Assembly (NCBI GenBank): GCA_028583415.1
Contig: CM053275.1
Span: 5,563,040-5,627,039, forward strand
Direction of reading: 5' to 3'
Origin: Protea cynaroides
Lineage: Eukaryota > Streptophyta > Magnoliopsida > Proteales > Proteaceae
Length of the DNA stretch: 64,000 bases
Shown here: piece after piece, positions 36,301 to 48,723 of the stretch
How the letters are laid out: each line of letters opens with the position of its first letter
How positions within the stretch are numbered: the stretch's first letter is position 1
The notes under the pieces: model-generated
Seen by the model: the letters and a program-made list of their open reading frames with translations, nothing else
The model's database searches: none
What the model was told of the DNA's origin: nothing
Translations under genes and position numbers: made by a program

Positions 36301-39300
36301 ATTTGGTGTTTCATTCCAGTTCCTTGGAAAGGTTTTTTTATGTCTTAGTTTAAGTCAGATTAGGTGTCTTAAAAGCCTAAGTTTTGAGTCTATATAAGAT
36401 TCACTTATTGAATTCAATTATGATATCTTATTTCAATTTAAATTTTAAAGTTTGATTCTCTGATTACAATTTCAAAAGTTAATCCCTTTAATCTTGATTT
36501 ATTTATTCCCCCTGATTTCAGTGTTGTAATTTGAATATTATTTTTTAAGTAATACTTGAACCCTATAACTTGAATACTTTGCTGGCCATGCCTAGTTAGT
36601 AACCTAAAACCCAATTGTTGGCCAATATTTTTCTTCTTTTTTTTTAAATTTATTTCTGCTTCTGTGGTCCTACTGGGCCCATTACTAGAACTTTTTTTTT
36701 TCCGTGCACACGCCGGGGGATGGGGGAGTTGGGTTGGGTTCCTGCAGATATGAATTATGAAGCTATATGGTCTCTTTTATATATATATATGGTTGTCTCT
36801 GTTTTATATACATGGTCGTCCATGATTAAATATCTATTGGGTAATAACCAAAAAGATAACCAAACATCTAAGAGATTCCCAGTTTCTGAACTGGTAATAA
36901 ATCGGAAAGGAATGATAATTCAATTCATTAGAGATTGTGATGGTCAAATTAATTATCTTTCCCTCGTCTAGATATAGATTAATAGATTAGATTATAATTT
37001 TGTTCTAGTATGTGAATGGAAAACAACAGTCGGACAAGAGTATATGCAATGAAGACTATTTTTGCAGCTGGTATTCAGCAACTAATAAAAAGTATTTGTT
37101 GGTCGAGTGAGTTGACTTTAAGTCTGTTAAACTATACTGTGCAGCCTACACGATAGGATCTACTCTCTTGTGTTAGAGTAGAGCAGTCACTATCGTGTAG
37201 GACTCTCATTGTCTTGGTGCTGAGATGGAATAGGATTCTACAGTCCTCAGTTGCTGAGTTGGAATAGGACTCCACAGTCCTATCTAGTTTACAGTTCTAT
37301 TTTAGCTAGATTTCCTATTCTTGTTAGGGTAGTAAGGTCCTTTCTTATCTAAAGTTCTCTACTGTTAGGTAACTTATTCAGATTTGGATACTTAATCTTG
37401 TCGACAAGTATCCTAATCTTATTTACATTAGTCATGGTCTGGACTCTTGTTGTAATCTAAATTCTTTATTTATATAAATGAAATTTATAAGGAATATAGC
37501 AAGCTAACGATTCTGCTCTCTCCACTACATCGATTCTCTCTATTTTCTCTTATTTTTTCTATTTTGTTACATGGTATCAGAGCATATCTCATCACATAAT
37601 TGCTACTCATCCTCATAGACGAGATATTTACTGTTTTGCCACTGTAGTCAATTTGTTCCCTTTTTAAGGGTCTGTTTGGTTTTAAGGGTCTGTTTGGTTT
37701 TCCATTATGTGCCAAATAGTTCTACATATCTAATAACTTTGGATCCAACCATCGGATCAACTTCAAATTTGGTTTTTATTTGAGGCTGCTCTTGCTTATT
37801 GGATTTATGGTGTTGTTCATTCCTCGAGTCGTTACTTTTTGCTACTACCGTATGATGCCTACTTGTTGCACGTGATGCAACCTACTACTTTTTGCTCGTG
37901 TTGGAGCCACCACTATTGTTGCTCTATGGTGTCTACTGCTAATGATATCAAGATCTGATTTTTCAAGAAATCATATTGAAAATTAGATCTTTAATCTAGT
38001 GTTTTCTGCCGCTTAGTAATATCAAGCCTTGTTGATCAAGAACTGGGTTCTTGAAATCTGCTTACTTCTTGTGACTACTACACTACTGCTTCAAGATCTT
38101 CTTTAAAGATCTTATTCAAGATTTGCTGGTTTTAGCTTCAAGAACTGTTGATCAAAAATTTTTTTGTTGTTGCCTATACTATTGATGCAACCTCTACTAC
38201 CTGCACCTAATGCGGTCTCTACTACTTGGTTCACAGTGATCTATATTGTGCTGCTTGATGTCTGCTCTATTGCTGATGCTACTTCTACTTGGTTCCATGG
38301 TTTTAAGTATCAATACGATACGCCCCATATCCACCGATACGTATCCGTATCGGCAGTGGTCAATACAATACTCTTCGATACGTATCTCTTTTTTTTTAAA
38401 TAAAAAGTGTATCCACATGTATCTACTGTATTGGACCGATACACTTCGATACGGTCAATACACTCGATACGTGTCGATACACTTATGCTTCCATTCTCAC
38501 AAAAAATAAGATACACTTACCGATACAGCTCAATACACCTCGATACAGACCGATACACCTCGATACGGTCGATACACACTTATACAGCTTGTTACAACTG
38601 ATTTTTATCCCACTTTTCTAGTCTTCTTCCTTGCTGAAAACCTATAGTTCATGGGAACCGAAGGTTGTAGCTCATTGAATGTCATCAACTCTGTCTTTAA
38701 TCCTTGGAAATACTTCAAGATTGCTTATTATAGTTTTTTATGCTTAAAAATTGTATTTTGCATGTTCCCTAATTATTCCCGTGTGTATCTTGCCCCATAT
38801 CCTAGCGTATCTTAGTGTATCCACCGTATCCACGATACGATATTATACGTCTCTTAAAATCGCCCGACCAATACTCTACCGATACATGATACTTTAATCC
38901 TTGCTTGGTTCATAGTAACTTATATTGTACTGCTGTTGCTGCTTGGCTCACAGTAACCTATACTGTGCTGCTTTACTAATATTGCTGTTGTTGTTTCCGT
39001 TGATACATTGGTTCAAGGTGAAATGCGCTGCTGTTATTACTTAGTTCACAGTGACCTATACTGTGCTGCTTTACTACTACTACCATTGCTTCTGTTGATA
39101 TATTGTTTCAAGCTGAAGCTCTCATTATTGTTGCTGCTTTCGTTGCTATATTGTTTCAAGATGAAGCTATTACATTCTCTCGTGCTCCAGCTTGAAAAGG
39201 GGGGCTGTTAAACTATACTGTGCAGCCTACACAAAAGGATCTGCTCTATCGTGTTAGAGTAGAGCAGTCCTCGTTGTATAGGACTCTCATTGTCTTGGTG

Positions 39301-40504
39301 CTAAGATGGAATAAAACTCTACAGTCCTCAGTTGCTGAGTTGGAATAGAACTCTATAGCCCTATCTAGTTTACACTTCTATTTTAGTTAGATTTCCTATT
39401 CTAGTTAAGATACTAAAGTCCTTTCTTATCAAAAGTTCTGTACTTTTAGGTAATCTATTCAGATTAGGATACTTAGTCTTGTTGACAAGTATCCTAATCT
39501 ATTGACTTTAGTCATGGTCTGGGCTCCTATTGTAATCTGAACTCTTTATTTACATAAATGAAATTTATAAGGAAGAGAGTAAGCTAACGATTCTGCTCTC
39601 TCCAAGACATCGATTCTCTCCATTTTCTTTTATTTTTTCCATTTTGTTACAAAGTCTTTCCCTAATACGCTGGAAAGAATTTCATATTTCTCACAATCTT
39701 GTAGCAGGCTATGGATATGGGTATCTCATTCAATATGTTCATTCCATGCTCTTATCTCTCTCTTTTGAAGTACCTTCTGATATTATTTAATATTTACTTC
39801 CTGGGGTATTTAATTGAAACTGTAATATTTTCAACTTGACATGTAATAAATTTTGCTATGTTTGCTGTTATATCTTTTGAATGGAACTTGAGAAAACATT
39901 GTTAGGAGTTAGAGACTATAACTTCTAGTAGAAGAGGAAGCTTGCAAACTGCAAGCCTGTTGTTGTGGATTGCCTTCCTAGGCTCATATGGATAAATGAT
40001 ATTGAGATTACCTTTTGATTTATCTTTCCAGCTTTTTGGCATGTCTGATACACTTAGAGATCTCGTGATTTAAACTTGGAAACAGGTATTCAGAATCTGT
40101 TAGAAGATTCCAACATGTTTTGGAGGCATGTGGTGTGAACAAATCTCTCATTAAACTTGGTGTCAAGGAAGGAGACAGGGTGATTGTTGGTGAGGTATGA
40201 TTATAATATGCTTTAAGGCTTTGTGCTTTCCTATAATTGCATCTATTTTCATTTTTGCCATGAAAAAAAGAAATATTGCTGTGTGAACTGGACTCCCCCC
40301 AAATTTTGTTGTCAAACACAAAGTTCTCGATGTCTTTATTCCCGTTCCTGCTACTGCTCTGGTGATGGATTTGATTTTTTGTACTTGGGTCAAATTGTTT
40401 GCTGCTAGATGGAGATGGTGTGGGACAACTCCAATGACAAATTTGGCTCATCAAATTTGAGTAAGAGTTCAGCAGGATCAGTGAAGTGGCCTAAATGGAA
40501 GTAG
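31373..40504 (+). CDS. OBGC: Chloroplast Obg-type GTPase (OBGC/CPSAR1)
   Basis: Plastid GTPase of the Obg family, needed for 50S ribosome assembly and linked to vesicle or thylakoid biogenesis; loss is embryo-lethal in Arabidopsis. Exons: 31373-32391, 32918-33191, 34624-34915, 35427-35586, 40086-40194 and 40409-40504. All junctions keep frame, giving 649 aa (Arabidopsis about 680). The first 60 residues are Ser/Arg-rich and acid-poor (transit peptide), followed by an acidic region (about 110-180). The glycine-rich Obg fold (about 188-345) contains GDGGNGVVAFRREKYVPLGG and GGRGGRGNASFK. The G domain follows with GAPNAGKST (356-364), switch YPFTT (379-383), DLPGL (403-407), NKMD (470-473) and SAVNG. 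The end is KWPKWK. Intron 4 (35587-40085) is 4.5 kb because of a transposon insertion. Confidence 0.95.
33271..33309. repeat. TA microsatellite in OBGC intron 2
   Basis: About 20 TA units inside intron 2 (33192-34623). A T run of about 21 lies near the acceptor of the same intron (34597-34616). Confidence 0.85.
37120..39656 (+). mobile_element. Non-autonomous Copia-type LTR retrotransposon in OBGC intron 4
   Basis: Left LTR 37125-37571 and right LTR 39206-39651 both run from TGTTAAACTATACTGTGC to TTTTGTTACA. AAGTC flanks the element on both sides (37120-37124 and 39652-39656). Directly after the left LTR, TGGTATCAGAGC (37572-37583) is the classical initiator-Met tRNA primer binding site of plant Copia elements. 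A polypurine tract GAAAAGGGGGGC (39194-39205) precedes the right LTR. The interior (about 1.6 kb) has no gag or pol; it is CTG/CTA-rich and carries a nested DNA element. The LTRs differ at dozens of positions, so the insertion is old. It inserted in the sense orientation of OBGC. Confidence 0.92.
38296..38903. mobile_element. GATACA-rich TIR element nested in the LTR element
   Basis: The left end is CATGGTTTTAAGTATC. The right end, reverse complemented, is CAAGGATTAAAGTATC, matching at 13 of 16 positions. CTTGGTTC flanks both sides (38288-38295 and 38904-38911), an 8-bp duplication. The interior is dominated by CGATACA/CGATACG motifs in both orientations (about 38310-38590 and 38800-38890). 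No transposase is present. TSD length and TIR style fit hAT or Mutator-like non-autonomous elements. Confidence 0.7.
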
Positions 40505-41950
40505 TTCATCCATCTGCTTTAACCATATGATAATTAACTACCGGTAAGAAAATATGTGAGTAAATTACCTTTTCCTAATTTAAATTTTTAGACCCTGATG
40601 AAAATAATTGATAAAATGGTGAAAGAAAGTAATTTTTAGTGGTAATTATGCAACTATGCAACAACACAGGGCTTTTATTATATTCTATTCATTGTTTAAT
40701 GGTGAAACAAATTAGAAGGGTTATCATCGATTCAGCTTCAATGAATAAAAATTCAGAATAGACACATGGAGTGCACGAAATCTGGCCGATGATACTTGCA
40801 CTGAACTTGTGGGGAGCAGGAGTCGAGGGATTGGTCAAAAACATCTCAATGTAGCCATGTGGCACAGGTAAAGTTTTATTAAACGTGGAAGGATGCTTGG
40901 AGTTAATTTTATGCATACTGGAAGTTGAAGCAAGCCCTATTAATTTTTTTTTGTTGGTTTGTTTTCTTCCTTTATCCTCTCTAAATATCTCTCTTTTGAT
41001 GCAGAAACAGTTGCACACAGGATTTTGGTGGAGCACTGTATTAGGAATGCTGAGATAAATAGGGAAGTTTCTGGGCAGTCAAGTTGGGTAGGATCATAGC
41101 GAATATCTGGCTTATTCATGGAAATATTGATTAAAGTACACGTAGATGTTACTATGTCACTTTCTTTTGTGCCTCAGTTATCTGGAAAACCATGAAAGGG
41201 ATCACCTGGAGTGGATTATTAAAATCCAAAGTCAAGATAGATGCGGTAGGATTGATGACTTTATTTATGAGAATAATTGACAAATATGTCACATGCTATA
41301 TGGTTAATGCCCAAATTTCTTCTTACAGTCAAAGTTAGACTTCTTTGTTTTGTTTTTTGGGGAGTAAAATTGAATGTTGATGTAAGGTTGAATTTATTAA
41401 TCGGTATCAGATCAGTTGATTCATATCAATTTGGCAGTGACCGATACCAATACAATTTTTAGTATTTTTTTAATATTTTTTTATTGTATAGGCTATGTGT
41501 CAAGTGTCAAATTTTAGAGAAGGTAGGCTCTTCACCTGTGAGTAACCCTTTTCTCTCCTTTGGTGAGATTTCTACCGAGAAGCCTTATTTCCCATTTGCG
41601 CACTCACTTTCTGAGAAGAAACACTCGTTTCAGCCATTGCTGCAACATTGAATTTTTCTCAACTTCTCAATCCTCTCTGCTGCAAACGGAGATGGAGCTC
41701 CTGAAAGCTTCTGATCCAAAAATGAGCCTATTGATCCCTTTGAAAAAGACAGAAGCGCCTAAGATGAGGTTTTGCAGAGGGCTCGTGCTTGGATTAAAAC
41801 GAAGAAAAAGAAGAACGAAGATTCAGAGGCTTCATCTTCATCATAAATCAAAGTGGTATTGAAGAAAGATAAGTCTCAAAACTATAAACTGAGAGCAGAA
41901 ACAATAACCATTTTTATGCTATACACTCATATACACACACTTAGATATGA
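40505..41950. other. Intergenic between convergent OBGC and NPH3-family genes
   Basis: It must contain both 3' UTRs. A GATACC-bearing fragment lies at 41395-41470. A plus-strand frame at 41560-41862 is listed separately. Nothing else was recognised. Confidence 0.4.
41560..41875 (+). pseudogene. Possible gene fragment with organelle-targeting-like N-terminus, frameshifted
   Basis: The frame starts MVRFLPRSLISHLRTHFLRR, Arg/Ser-rich without acids, as in mitochondrial presequences, and continues FFSTSQSSLLQTEMELLKAS. After DPK the sense-like reading seems to move to another frame (NEPIDPFEKD, then, beyond a stop, DEVLQRARAWIKTKKKKNED), suggesting a frameshift and a nonsense change. The parent gene is not recognised. 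It could be a retro-copied fragment or chance. Confidence 0.25.
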
Positions 41951-44900
41951 TCATGAAAGAGAATGGGGCCTTCGCTTCTGAAATAGAAACGGAGTTTCTG
42001 AACTAGCTTTAGTACTAAGGGGCTTGACTTCTTTTATTCGGAATAAGACATTGAGCCTGCTTAGCTTCTTGGTAAAAGATTTGAGTATCTTATTAGCAGG
42101 ATTTGGTCGAACAAGCTCCTGTTTCATATAAACATGATCTTTCTCCAGGTCAGTCATCCTCATCCTCATTCGTGCAACTTCAAGCTTCAGCTCTCTATTC
42201 TCTCTTCTGACAGAAGCATAGTTGTCTCTTGGAGAGATAGCTCCACTGCCTGCACCACTGCTTGAGCGTTGAGGGAACTGGTTATTGATTGAACCAAAAA
42301 ACTGATTGTGACCCCCATTCATTGCATTCCGAAGCCTGATCTGCTCAAAATAGAGCACTTGGACTGCCATTTGCACAGGTAACCTTTCATTTTGAGTTGC
42401 ATGATTGCAGGCTTCCTGAGATAATTTCTGACAGTCAATGGTCTTGCACAGTCGGTAGCGTTCAGAGTCCTTGATGTTTGGATGAACCTGTAAGTAGGAA
42501 AACTAACTGGTGTTTAAAACATTCTGAAATTTTTATTTGGAAAGAAAGGGGACTGGGTCTTACCTTGAGGAAGATATCAACAGCTCTGTATAACCCATCG
42601 GTCACAACACGGGCGTGATCTGGAAGTAATTCTGCTAGAGCAATGAACTTTGATGACATCAAATTTGAGTCCAATGCAATTTCTGCCAGGTAATTGTCCA
42701 GTAGTTTTGATCCCTTAAGAATCGAGCTCTGTTTAGGAGATCCAGGGATGTCAAAGTCATAACACATTTCACTTTCATCCTGTAATTGGTTCTCCTCATT
42801 GTCATCCTCATCTACGTTTAGGAAGATTGAGAATATCCTGAATATCGAGTCTGTATCATATAAAGGATGGTGATTGTTACCGTGCGAATTTGCAGGAATG
42901 AGGATGTCCTCAAGAATAGCTTGGTCAAGTTGGAGACCAATTCTTCTCTCTAAGTCGGCTTTGCAAGTAGCAGAGGCTGACCCCATTATTGCAGTTTTTA
43001 ATAAACTTGAAAGAAACGCAATTGGTACTGTACTCTTTCTTGACTGGGTTGGTAATAAACTTACCATTGATTCAACAATCAGTCTCTGCTTTTTCTGCAA
43101 TTCTGCATCCATGAAGCTTCCTTTCATCAATTGAGAGTCTCTGACAATGAGACCTTGAAGAGAGTTATGTGCGTAGTTTATTAAGATCTTGCTGATCAAG
43201 TCCTGTTTCAGACCCTTTGATTTTACTGCTGACAGAACCCGCTGGAAGAAATCTAGGCTGAGCACTGTGAGTCCCTTTCCCCACCAATCTGATGGAGTTT
43301 CAGGTTCTATATATGTTATAGGTTTGACCAGGAAGTTTGGCTCTAGTTTGGATAAACCAGAAGTGAGCTGCTCTTTACAGGCATTAGATGCAATCTCATT
43401 GATAATCCGACTAACTAGATTGTTGTCTTCTGCATGTGGTAGGAGGGTTTCACAACGATGAAGAACAGATATGGAGTTTGAGATATTTGGGAGCACCATC
43501 TCCTTTATATAGATCTCAGTTCTGATTTCCAAGTTCTTTTCTGCCAACTCCTCTGTCATTTCTAGGTAATGAGCCACACACCGTAGCATTGCAACATTTG
43601 ATAATGTGATCTCAACGTTTACACCATAACAGAACTTTGCAGCTAGCTCAAATGCCTCCGATCCACCTGGGACTGAGGGCAGACTTATCCGTGAAATTTT
43701 TGAGTCCTTCGCCTCCAGCAACAGCTTCCTGATCTTGCTGCTACGGGAAACCAGAGGGAACTGCAAAAGAACCTTGACCATATTAATATAACTTGTTATT
43801 CAATTCCCCCCTACTTTCTTTTCCTGACCAAAGGATAGAAATATTAGATTTCCAAGTCAAGTAGGTATCCTATGCCTGAAGTCTATATTTGGAAATTTTG
43901 GATAAATTATCAAGAACAATGCGTAAACTATAAGCTCAGTTTCTTTGTTCCTCCGGAAGATTCATATTTTCTTCTTACCTTGTGAAGTGAAAAGTTTGTT
44001 GCTCCTACTTCGACTGTGAGATCACTGGAAACATCAGAAATTGGCCTGCAAGAAGAAATACTATTAGGTAGTTTCAGTGAGAGACAAGAAGATACTTCTC
44101 CAATATATGGATGAACTATTCCTACATTTTTGTTAATGCCAATTACTCTCTGTGTTTTTTCAATGCATGAATTCCAAATTCAAAACTAGTTCCAGGCAGT
44201 AACTTGTGCAATTTGTGAATCTGCAGAACCCATTTATCATGCAAATTTCATGATTTCATTCATCTGGACCTTAGAATCCACATGAAGTGCCCAGCTAGAA
44301 AGGTGATTCACTGTATATTAATATGTGCAAAAAAGTTTAGGCAGTGACTGCTGGAAGGCTAAACACAGTTGTGGATATTGGAGTAGCTTGGACTAGCTCG
44401 TGAAGGATCCAATTCACATGGACTTGTAGATATGAGACAGATGAGCCCTATGGGTTTCTTTGGTTTTATTAGAAGCGTTTGTCTGCTATTTTTGTTTTGT
44501 ATAGATATTGCACTTGACACAATGGAGCAGATCTGTACGAATCACAAATTATGGATAACCCACAGAAAATTTCTGCCCATTCCGTATAATAATGCAGATT
44601 GAGACCACACAAAGAGGCCCCAGTTCCTTGTCAGTGTAGTTAAAACTTAATAATCAGAATTTTGATCCCTTGCATAGGTATCCCTCTATAGCATATCCAT
44701 ACTCCACTTGGTCAGAGAACCCTCTCCCTCTTCCAAGAGATATATTAAAATTGGACAAGGGTTTTAGTGTGGGACACTAGACCAATGAAGGGGTAGGAGA
44801 TAGAATCATTCAGAATGGGGCCCATATTTTGTCAGAGGAAAGAGAGTACCCCTTGGTGTTCATTACGTGAGAGGATGTGAGAAATAATCCCAACACCAAC

Positions 44901-45083
44901 ACTAGTGTTGTGGAGATCTTTTTCCTATTAAAATTTCATATGTATGCTAAATTCTTTCATCTTTCAATACCCACAGTGCATCACACCCAACTATTTTCCA
45001 CACCATTCTTTTCCTGTCCCCAAGTTTACCTACTACGGATTCCTCAAGAGTGATTTCCTCTTCCCAAATTTAGCAGTCATTTC

Positions 45084-45118
<35 letters not shown>

Positions 45119-46292
45119 ATCAGCCATGAATTTACACTGTCTGATTATTTATCTAACATGCTCCCTCCCCCACAACAAAAAAAGGGGAGGGGGACATTTA
45201 AAAAAACTAAAGGAGAAAGGTTGCTTGGTTTCTTTATTCTGTGACATTAATGGGTGCTCACTATAAAAAAAATAATTGAGGTCTTGCCATTTTTCACACT
45301 TTGGCAAAAGAACTATGTCTCTGGGAGAGAGATCCATAAACCGGTTGCATGTAATGTCATTTTTCTTGTCAAATAAATGGGTGCACAAGGAGGGTTGCCT
45401 CACAATTCATATAAGAGGATCCACATAGTAAGGGGGAGGAAAGAATAAGAGAGCGATGTAAACATGGCGTGTAAATTATATTCCCATATTTATATTAAGA
45501 TGAAATGTGAAATTTAAACTGTGAAAACTGTTTAAAGTGCCAGTTCTGATATCTAGTATTCAATTTGCTCATAGACACTGATTATACTCAATAAACTCAA
45601 GCATCTTAAACCACTAGTTTCAGTTTTGACCAATCCAAAAAAGGTTTCTGTGATACTGTTCTCCATATAGTTAATTGAGATGCAAATAATATTGTTGAAT
45701 ATCCATCACTTTCATCATCTCATTGCTCACTGAACTTTAACTGATTTAGCAGATTACATGGTGAGCTCATAAAATCATAGGTTGCAGGTTTATGGTATAC
45801 AATTTTTGGTATTACTGTAAAGCCATTTGTTATAATAAACTTAAAACCTAAGATGTTTGTTTACTTGGACTACAGATAAGATCTCAAGAACCTCTATTTC
45901 AGAAGAGAGAAACTGCATTAATTGCAGGCAATTTGATAAACTAGCCGTCCTGCCTCCCCCTACCCACCAAAATAAAATGAGAGGGAAAGAAAAATAAGCT
46001 ATCACAGTTTCTTCTTCTTTAACACCCCAAAAGCTCTTCTTCTTCTTTTTTTTTTGTGAAAATGCTTAAAATCCAGATTGTGAAACCTCTACTTAACTGA
46101 GATTGTTTAGTGTCATACCTTTATCAAAGCATGCTAAAACAAGAAACCAGGATGGAAAAAAAGAGAGGGAAAAAGAGAAGAGGAAGATGGGGAACAAAAC
46201 CATTCAGTAGTATGCCTTGTACTTGAGCTGGGTTTGAATAATCTCTTGCTAGATATACTAGGCTTCAATTCACCAACAGTAATGACACCCAT
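41951..46292 (-). CDS. NPH3/RPT2-family BTB protein, At1g03010-like
   Basis: Plant-specific BTB-NPH3 protein. Family members act as CUL3 adaptors or plasma-membrane scaffolds in phototropin and auxin responses. Exons: 46201-46292, 43979-44045, 42564-43760 and 41951-42487. The split Trp codon (TG/G) and other junctions keep frame, giving 630 aa. The N-terminus MGVITVGELKPSISSKR and the following EWPISDVSSDLTVEVGATNF match the At1g03010-like subgroup. The BTB fold covers about 36-140 (FPLVSRSSKIRKLLLEAKDS, GGSEAFELAAKFCYGV). The NPH3 domain covers about 210-480 (DWWGKGLTVLSLDFFQRV, LDNYLAEIALDSNL, KLSQEACNHA). A coiled coil follows (about 543-577, ASVRRENRELKLEVARMRMR). It ends FLFQKRRPHSLS, a basic RxxS-like tail as in phosphorylated family members. 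Intron 1 is 2.2 kb. It converges with OBGC. Confidence 0.93.
44046..46200 (-). other. Intron 1 of the NPH3-family gene
   Basis: GT-AG intron of 2155 bases with an A run (about 45088-45114) and T-rich tracts. No exon, RNA or complete transposon was recognised in it. Confidence 0.6.
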
Positions 46293-47900
46293 CTTGTTGA
46301 GAAGCACTCCAATTCAGCTCAAAAGTCTTGCAAGAATAGCTTCATGAACAACCACATCATGCAAGAATCTCTCTCTCTCAGAGACACCCATGCACACAAT
46401 CCTTTCTATGGAAAAAAAAAAGGCTAGAGACAGAATAAGTTGGAAGTTACATGAACATATGAAGGATTAAGAGGGAAGATGGGTTTGGGTTGGTGTTTTA
46501 AATGATTTGATTTGCTAAATCCAAGGTCAAAAGTATAGGCTTTTTTTCGGTGAAAGTGGATTGGATTGGCTTTTCACTTAGACTTTGTGTTTTCTTTTTT
46601 GGTGTGTGTATGCAGGAATCCTGAAGGCCTGCATTGCTTTTGGGAGTTGTAATCATGAGCCAGTGAAAGCTACCGAATTAAAGATTAGCTTAAAAACAAC
46701 TTTAAATTAAATGTAAAGCTCACTAAAGTGGGTATTAAAAATATTATCTGGATTACATGATATCATTAAAAGCAACCAAAAATTCAAAAAAGTGAAATGC
46801 TAAAGATGTAAATTAGTTTGTATAGAAGTTCCTAGTAGTCTTAGTGACATATTAACACCACTCCCCCTTCCTCACTTGGAAACCAAGAGGAGGGAAACCC
46901 TAAACCAGATTAGATTAGATAATATATTGATCTAGTTGCAACAGGTGGGTGAAACTTAGCTAGGCATGAATATGATGAGATGAGTTTTTAACCATTTGAT
47001 TCTGATCTACATGCATGGCAACCTTGTAATGTGATCTAGATGATGAGCAAGTCAGTCACTGGTTTGGATTATGGATAAGGATGAGTGTGGTTGTTAAACA
47101 GGGGATCACCCATCCCTAAGATCAGGTAGTGGTCTATCTGTGAATTATAGGAAGAGGCCTGGTTCGGTCCGGCCCAGTCGGTCTCAGACCATGGAAGCTC
47201 CTTGTTTGCTTTAAAAATCAATCGGATCTTTTTAAGGTTCGGACCGATTCCACTTACTTGAACCATGATGAAAGATTTTGAAACTTTACCCCACAAGACT
47301 TCAGGGATTGGTTAGCTTTTCTAGTTGCTTCATGTAAAGGGTGTAAAATTTTCTTTTATTATTATTATTTTTTTTTTGGGAGGTGGAGGTGGAGGGAGGA
47401 GTTGGTGCTCAAAGATCAAATACACAGTAAATTGGAGGAACTGGAGTTTTCTGTAATGGAAGTATTCATTGCAGCAAAAGAACAGTATGAAGGAGAAAAT
47501 GGGTTTTGAATCATTAGGGCAGGTGAAGAAAAGCTGATCCTAGTACTTATGGTATACAGAAAACAAGTGAGCCCCCCATGACCTCTCTCCCCTCACAAAA
47601 TCTGTGGACAATGATAGTATGTGATATGTGCTGTACCCTCAAATTTTTTGGATGATGATGATGATGATGATGATTCAACCTGTTTGGTGAGGTGGGGTGG
47701 CACAAATATATATGTGTGTATGCCCTTTGTCCCTCAAAATTTACAGTCTTGGAATTTGTGCAGTAACAGGCCCTGGGCTCTGGCTGGGACTTTGGAAGCT
47801 TTAAGCATTTGGGGATCAGTTTATTAATGAAACCAATTTTATTTTTTGGGTGTTTGATTGTCTGGGATCTTAATCTCTGGCTGCTGGCCAGTGCTAAAGA
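46293..47900. other. Upstream of NPH3-family gene, nothing recognised
   Basis: It should contain the promoter and leader of the gene at its left end. A GAT triplet run lies at 47635-47652, and a fragment with GGTTCGGTCCGGCCCAG at about 47162 resembles transposon ends. No coding region is supported. Confidence 0.4.
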
Positions 47901-48092
47901 TGTAATTGAATTCGAATCGAATACATCACTAGTTGAATATGAATCTGTTTATCAATTATTCTATTCAAGTCCGATCTAAAATCCACTAGATGAAGATGTA
48001 ATCGAATTCGAATCAAATACATCACTATTTGAATATGAAGCTGTTTATCAATTATCCTATTCAAGTCTGATCTGAAATCCACTAGATGTATA
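47901..48092. repeat. Tandem duplication, unit 96 bp
   Basis: TGTAATTGAATTCGAATC at 47901 and TGTAATCGAATTCGAATC at 47997 begin two similar units that share CTGTTTATCAATTAT, TATTCAAGT and ATCCACTAGATG. Confidence 0.85.
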
Positions 48093-48723
48093 AAAAACCA
48101 TTCCAATTCTATTTTTAATTGCATATATGGTTAAAATCTAATTCGAATCCAAAAAGAATACATCACACTTTTGAAATGTATGAACAATAACAATCTTCCA
48201 AAAACACAAAATTACAATTTTATTCTCTATTTCTCATAATTTGTCGTATTACAATTTACAAAAATATTTATCAAAATGAAACAAATACATTTTATAATTT
48301 TATTTCATTGTTCGCAGATACCTAAACATAGCGGATTGTATTCGCTCTATTTAGGTGATATCTAAATTCGCATCCTAATTCAAATAAACAAATTTGGATT
48401 CTCTTAAATAAATGCGAATGCAAATACAAATCTATATTTTCAACTATCCATTTACATCTTTATCCAATACACACATGAATATGATGGGTTCATAAATAGT
48501 TCATCACCCTAAAATAGTGAGTATTCACATCATTTGAGACCCACTCAAGAGTAAAAGAGTAACAAATCATTTTTAACTAATAAAAAAAATAAAACGGCTA
48601 GTAAGGACAAAAGGAAGTGGATTTCTTCATGTTTGTAGGAGAAAACAAAATGAAGTGGATTTCTACCTGCTTCAAGGGGAAAACAAAATTTAGAAATGAA
48701 ACTGAGAGGTATGTGTAAAGAGG

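Noticed and set aside
38310..38590. Array of GATACA motifs as a possible satellite or CRISPR
   Set aside because: Irregular spacing and both orientations, and it is contained exactly within a TIR element with target duplication.
47901..48092. CRISPR-like direct repeats
   Set aside because: Two long units in tandem without unique spacers, in a plant nuclear context; a simple duplication.
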